Made by a program: the position numbers and the translations under genes
From: CAKTOF01 sp964523945
Lineage (GTDB): Bacteria; Bacillota; Clostridia; Oscillospirales; Oscillospiraceae
Assembly: GCA_964523945.1 (NCBI GenBank)
Contig: CAZGBU010000039.1
Span: 1 to 17,292 of the forward strand
Direction: 5' to 3'
DNA length: 17,292 bases
In this document: positions 15,554 through 17,292 of the stretch, one piece after another
Layout: each line of letters starts with the position of its first letter
Position numbering within the stretch: the stretch's first letter is position 1
The notes under the pieces: generated by a model
What the model was told of the DNA's origin: nothing
Seen by the model: the letters and a program-made list of their open reading frames with translations, nothing else
Database searches by the model: none

Positions 15554-16294
15554 ATGGATCAGTCGATGGAGCAGCGCCTGGCGGCGCTTGAGCACGAGGT
15601 GCAGCGGCAGGCGGACTATATCGCCATTGCCAACTTGATGGGACGGTATCAATACCTGCATACAGCTGGAAAGATGAACGAGATTGGGCGGGAACTGTTT
15701 GCTTCGGAGCTGCCGGACGCCCACAGCGAATATGGACCGCTCGGTGTGTTCGGACCGGAAAAGTCGCTGGAATTCTTCAACACCATGACCGAGCGCTTCA
15801 CGCACGGCACGGGCGAGGTGGAGGCGGGGCTTCTGGAGCTGCACCAGATCACAACGCCGGTGATCGAAGTCGCCGGCGATGGACAGACGGCAAAGGCCAT
15901 GTGGATGTCGACGGGTGCAATCTTGATGCGCAACGATCCCGACGCGCCGAGCGGCCAGAGCGCGACCTGGGATTCGGGCAAATACGCCGTCGACTTCATT
16001 AAAATTGATGGACAATGGAAGATATGGCACCTGCATGTGTGCGATCTGTGGCGGACGGACTTTGATGAGAATCCCGTCACACGCGCTGGAACCATGGACC
16101 GCGGGACAACGCAGGCCATGATCGATGACTACCGCGCGCGTGCGGCCCGCGGGGAGGACATCCGTCCCGGCGGGATGCCGTACCCGGATGCGCCGACTAC
16201 GTTCTGCTATGCCTATGCGGCCGACTCACACGCGCCGGCTGAACCGCTGCCGCCGGAACCATATGAGACGTTCGCGGAAACCTTTTCCTACTGA
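15554..16294 (+). CDS. SnoaL-like (NTF2-fold) domain protein
   Basis: The 246-residue protein belongs to the SnoaL/NTF2-like cone fold. It starts with a coiled helix (MEQRLAALEHEVQRQADYIAIANLMGRYQYLH), then shows the family's strands TTPVIEVAGDGQTAKAMWMSTG (about 99-120) and KYAVDFIKIDGQWKIWHLHVCDLWRTDFD (about 142-171). Such proteins include polyketide cyclases, dehydratases and hydratases, and in gut anaerobes they often process small aromatic or steroid-like compounds; the substrate here is unknown. A C-terminal extension (about 190-246) rich in Pro and aromatic residues, ending FAETFSY, goes beyond the core fold. The ATG at 15554 is chosen because AAGGAG is 9 bases upstream; an in-frame ATG at 15545 is too close to it. 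It is a single-gene unit behind an operator-like promoter, suggesting inducible expression. Confidence 0.85.
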   Translation: MDQSMEQRLAALEHEVQRQADYIAIANLMGRYQYLHTAGKMNEIGRELFASELPDAHSEYGPLGVFGPEKSLEFFNTMTERFTHGTGEVEAGLLELHQITTPVIEVAGDGQTAKAMWMSTGAILMRNDPDAPSGQSATWDSGKYAVDFIKIDGQWKIWHLHVCDLWRTDFDENPVTRAGTMDRGTTQAMIDDYRARAARGEDIRPGGMPYPDAPTTFCYAYAADSHAPAEPLPPEPYETFAETFSY

Positions 16295-16300
16295 ATGCCG

Positions 16301-16356
16301 CGCGCCAGATACCGAAAAAATTGCGGTTTGCAGAATTTTTTTCGGCATCTGGCGCG
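16301..16356. repeat. Long inverted repeat downstream of the SnoaL-like gene
   Basis: Bases 16301-16320 and 16337-16356 are complementary over 20 bp with one A/C mismatch (CGCGCCAGAT-A-CCGAAAAAA against TTTTTTCGG-C-ATCTGGCGCG) around a 16-base loop. The mismatch is a G-U wobble when transcribed from the minus strand. It begins 6 bases after the SnoaL-like stop and could act as a terminator, but the T run after the outer stem is only TTT and the A/T tracts sit inside the stem, which is unusual for one. A dispersed palindromic repeat is the alternative. Confidence 0.7.
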
Positions 16357-16549
16357 TTTGGTTTGCGTGAAAGCGGAAATGTGCGGTTTTCTGCAAAAAC
16401 ACATGTGGATTTTGCAAGATGGCCATTACAATGCGTCAAAAATGATGCAAAAAAATTGGGGAAAACTGCAAAGCGACTGGGAAATTGTTGCGAAATTGAA
16501 GCTGACGCCGCATAAATTTTGTTCATTTGCGAGATTCTTCGGGAAATGC
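16357..16549. other. Non-coding, A/T-richer intergenic stretch
   Basis: Between the inverted repeat and the next promoter I find no ribosome site or plausible protein. Short frames here (for example 16295-16567 plus and 16197-16526 minus) read as random, basic or Cys/Phe-rich sequence without initiation signals. The stretch is rich in GCAAAA/TTTTGC motifs. No tRNA, riboswitch or known small-RNA shape is recognisable. Confidence 0.5.
16392..16416. repeat. Short nested dyad
   Basis: TGCAAAA (16392-16398) and TTTTGCA (16410-16416) flank the 8-bp palindrome CACATGTG (16400-16407). It may be a protein-binding site or part of the same dispersed repeat family as 16301-16356. It lies about 130 bases before the next promoter. 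Confidence 0.35.
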
Positions 16550-16578
16550 TTGCAATCCCCGGTGTGATGTTTTATCAT
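16550..16578 (+). promoter_or_regulatory. Promoter of the LivK-type lipoprotein gene
   Basis: TTGCAA (16550-16555) and TATCAT (16573-16578) are 17 bases apart. A leader of about 75 bases would precede the start codon; I see no riboswitch in it. Confidence 0.55.
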
Positions 16579-16661
16579 GTGATTCATCAGTACCGCGGGA
16601 ATGCACAGGTGTGCGCGACCACCCCGCTTTCGCACTGTAAATCAAAAGGAGGAGATTCCAG

Positions 16662-17292
16662 ATGAACAAAGTGAAACGCCTGCTGGCTCTGCTGCTCGCG
16701 CTGTGCATGGTCTTTGCGCTGGTTGCCTGCTCGTCCGACGAGGGCACAACCGAGGAGGACACCGCTGGCGCCAACAATGAAGATGCTGCCGGAAACGGCA
16801 ACGAAGAATCCGGCGGAGATGAAGAGGAAGCCGGCAGCAACGAAGAGGAATCCGGCGGCAATGAAGAAGAGTCTGGTGGCGAAGCCGACGCTGAGACCAG
16901 CGGTTCCACTGCGTCCGGCACCTTTAAGATCGGCTTTATCGGCCCGCTGACCGGCGGTGCCGCGAGCTATGGTGTCTCTGCGTCCCAGGGCGCGCAGATC
17001 GCGGTCGATGAGATCAACGCGCTCGGCGGCGACATTCAGTTGGATCTGAACATTCAGGACGACACCCATGACGCCGAAGCGTCTGTCAACGCTTACAACA
17101 CCCTGATGGATTGGGGCATGCAGCTGCTGGTCGGCCCTGTTACCACTGGCCCGGCTGTGGCTGTATCGGCTGAGACCTACAATGATCGCGTATTCGCGGT
17201 GACCCCGTCTGCATCCTCGCTTGATGTAATTGATGGAAAGGACAACTTCTTCCAGATCTGCTTTACCGACCCGAACCAGGGCATCAGCGCGG
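16662..17292 (+). CDS. LivK-type ABC transporter substrate-binding lipoprotein, N-terminal part
   Basis: The first 210 codons are present and the gene runs out of the window. Residues 1-22 are a lipoprotein signal (KVKRLLALLLALCMVFALVAC) with the lipidated Cys at 23, so the protein is anchored outside the membrane. Residues 24 to about 86 are a very acidic Gly/Ser/Asn linker with repeats of the type NEEESGG. From F88 the type I periplasmic-binding fold begins: FKIGFIGPLTGGAASYG, GAQIAVDEINALGG, then LLVGPVTTGPAVAVSAE and FAVTPSAS, as in LivK/LivJ and other amino-acid or amide binders of the HAAT family. The ATG has a strong AAAGGAGGAG site. The membrane and ATPase subunits (livHMGF-type) would be expected downstream. 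Ligand unknown. Confidence 0.9.
   Translation, partial: MNKVKRLLALLLALCMVFALVACSSDEGTTEEDTAGANNEDAAGNGNEESGGDEEEAGSNEEESGGNEEESGGEADAETSGSTASGTFKIGFIGPLTGGAASYGVSASQGAQIAVDEINALGGDIQLDLNIQDDTHDAEASVNAYNTLMDWGMQLLVGPVTTGPAVAVSAETYNDRVFAVTPSASSLDVIDGKDNFFQICFTDPNQGISA

Noticed and set aside
16295..16567. 90-codon Cys/Lys-rich frame after the SnoaL-like gene
   Set aside because: It starts inside the region of the inverted repeat with no ribosome site, and its sequence looks like translated intergenic DNA.

Overview
This GC-rich window looks like chromosomal DNA from a Gram-positive anaerobe of the class Clostridia, probably an Oscillospirales/Ruminococcaceae-type gut bacterium. That assignment is an inference. 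It rests on the gene families present (DUF4317, DUF5685, a Firmicutes-type DnaK, an LTA-synthase-family enzyme, a lantibiotic-immunity-type permease next to its kinase), strong AGGAGG-type ribosome sites, and extended -10 promoters. I see no tRNA, rRNA, CRISPR array, insertion sequence or phage gene.

Layout. 1-1156 holds the tail of an ABC-2 permease and a sensor histidine kinase that is frameshifted by a 5-base tandem duplication. 1206-2910 (minus) holds a DUF4317 protein and a GNAT acetyltransferase. 3037-3606 is pgsA, which makes phosphatidylglycerolphosphate. 3650-4792 (minus) is a membrane-anchored, secreted beta-lactamase-fold protein. 4995-5918 is an unusually long flavodoxin-like protein. 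6053-9713 is a heterodimeric ABC exporter whose first subunit is cut by an in-frame TGA between membrane domain and ATPase. 9745-11892 (minus) is an LTA-synthase-family phosphoglycerol transferase with an extra C-terminal beta-rich domain. 12137-15423 is a tight operon of an Hsp70 (DnaK), a DUF5685 protein and a J-domain protein with a cysteine-rich tail. 15554-16294 is a SnoaL/NTF2-like protein with an operator-like promoter. 16295-16661 is a non-coding stretch with a long inverted repeat. 16662 to the end is the start of a LivK-type substrate-binding lipoprotein.

How the genes relate. Most units are short and separately transcribed: nearly every one has its own visible promoter, and strong hairpins separate them, two of which lie between converging genes. 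PgsA supplies the phosphatidylglycerol precursor pathway, and the LTA-synthase-family enzyme would use phosphatidylglycerol, so two steps of the same envelope pathway lie within 10 kb. The most system-like unit is the Hsp70-DUF5685-J operon: it has no GrpE and no CIRCE operator, and it pairs a chaperone with two proteins carrying clustered cysteines.

Two genes in 17 kb carry single inactivating lesions (kinase frameshift, exporter nonsense codon). They may be real recent decay, strain variation or assembly error; read-level data would separate these.
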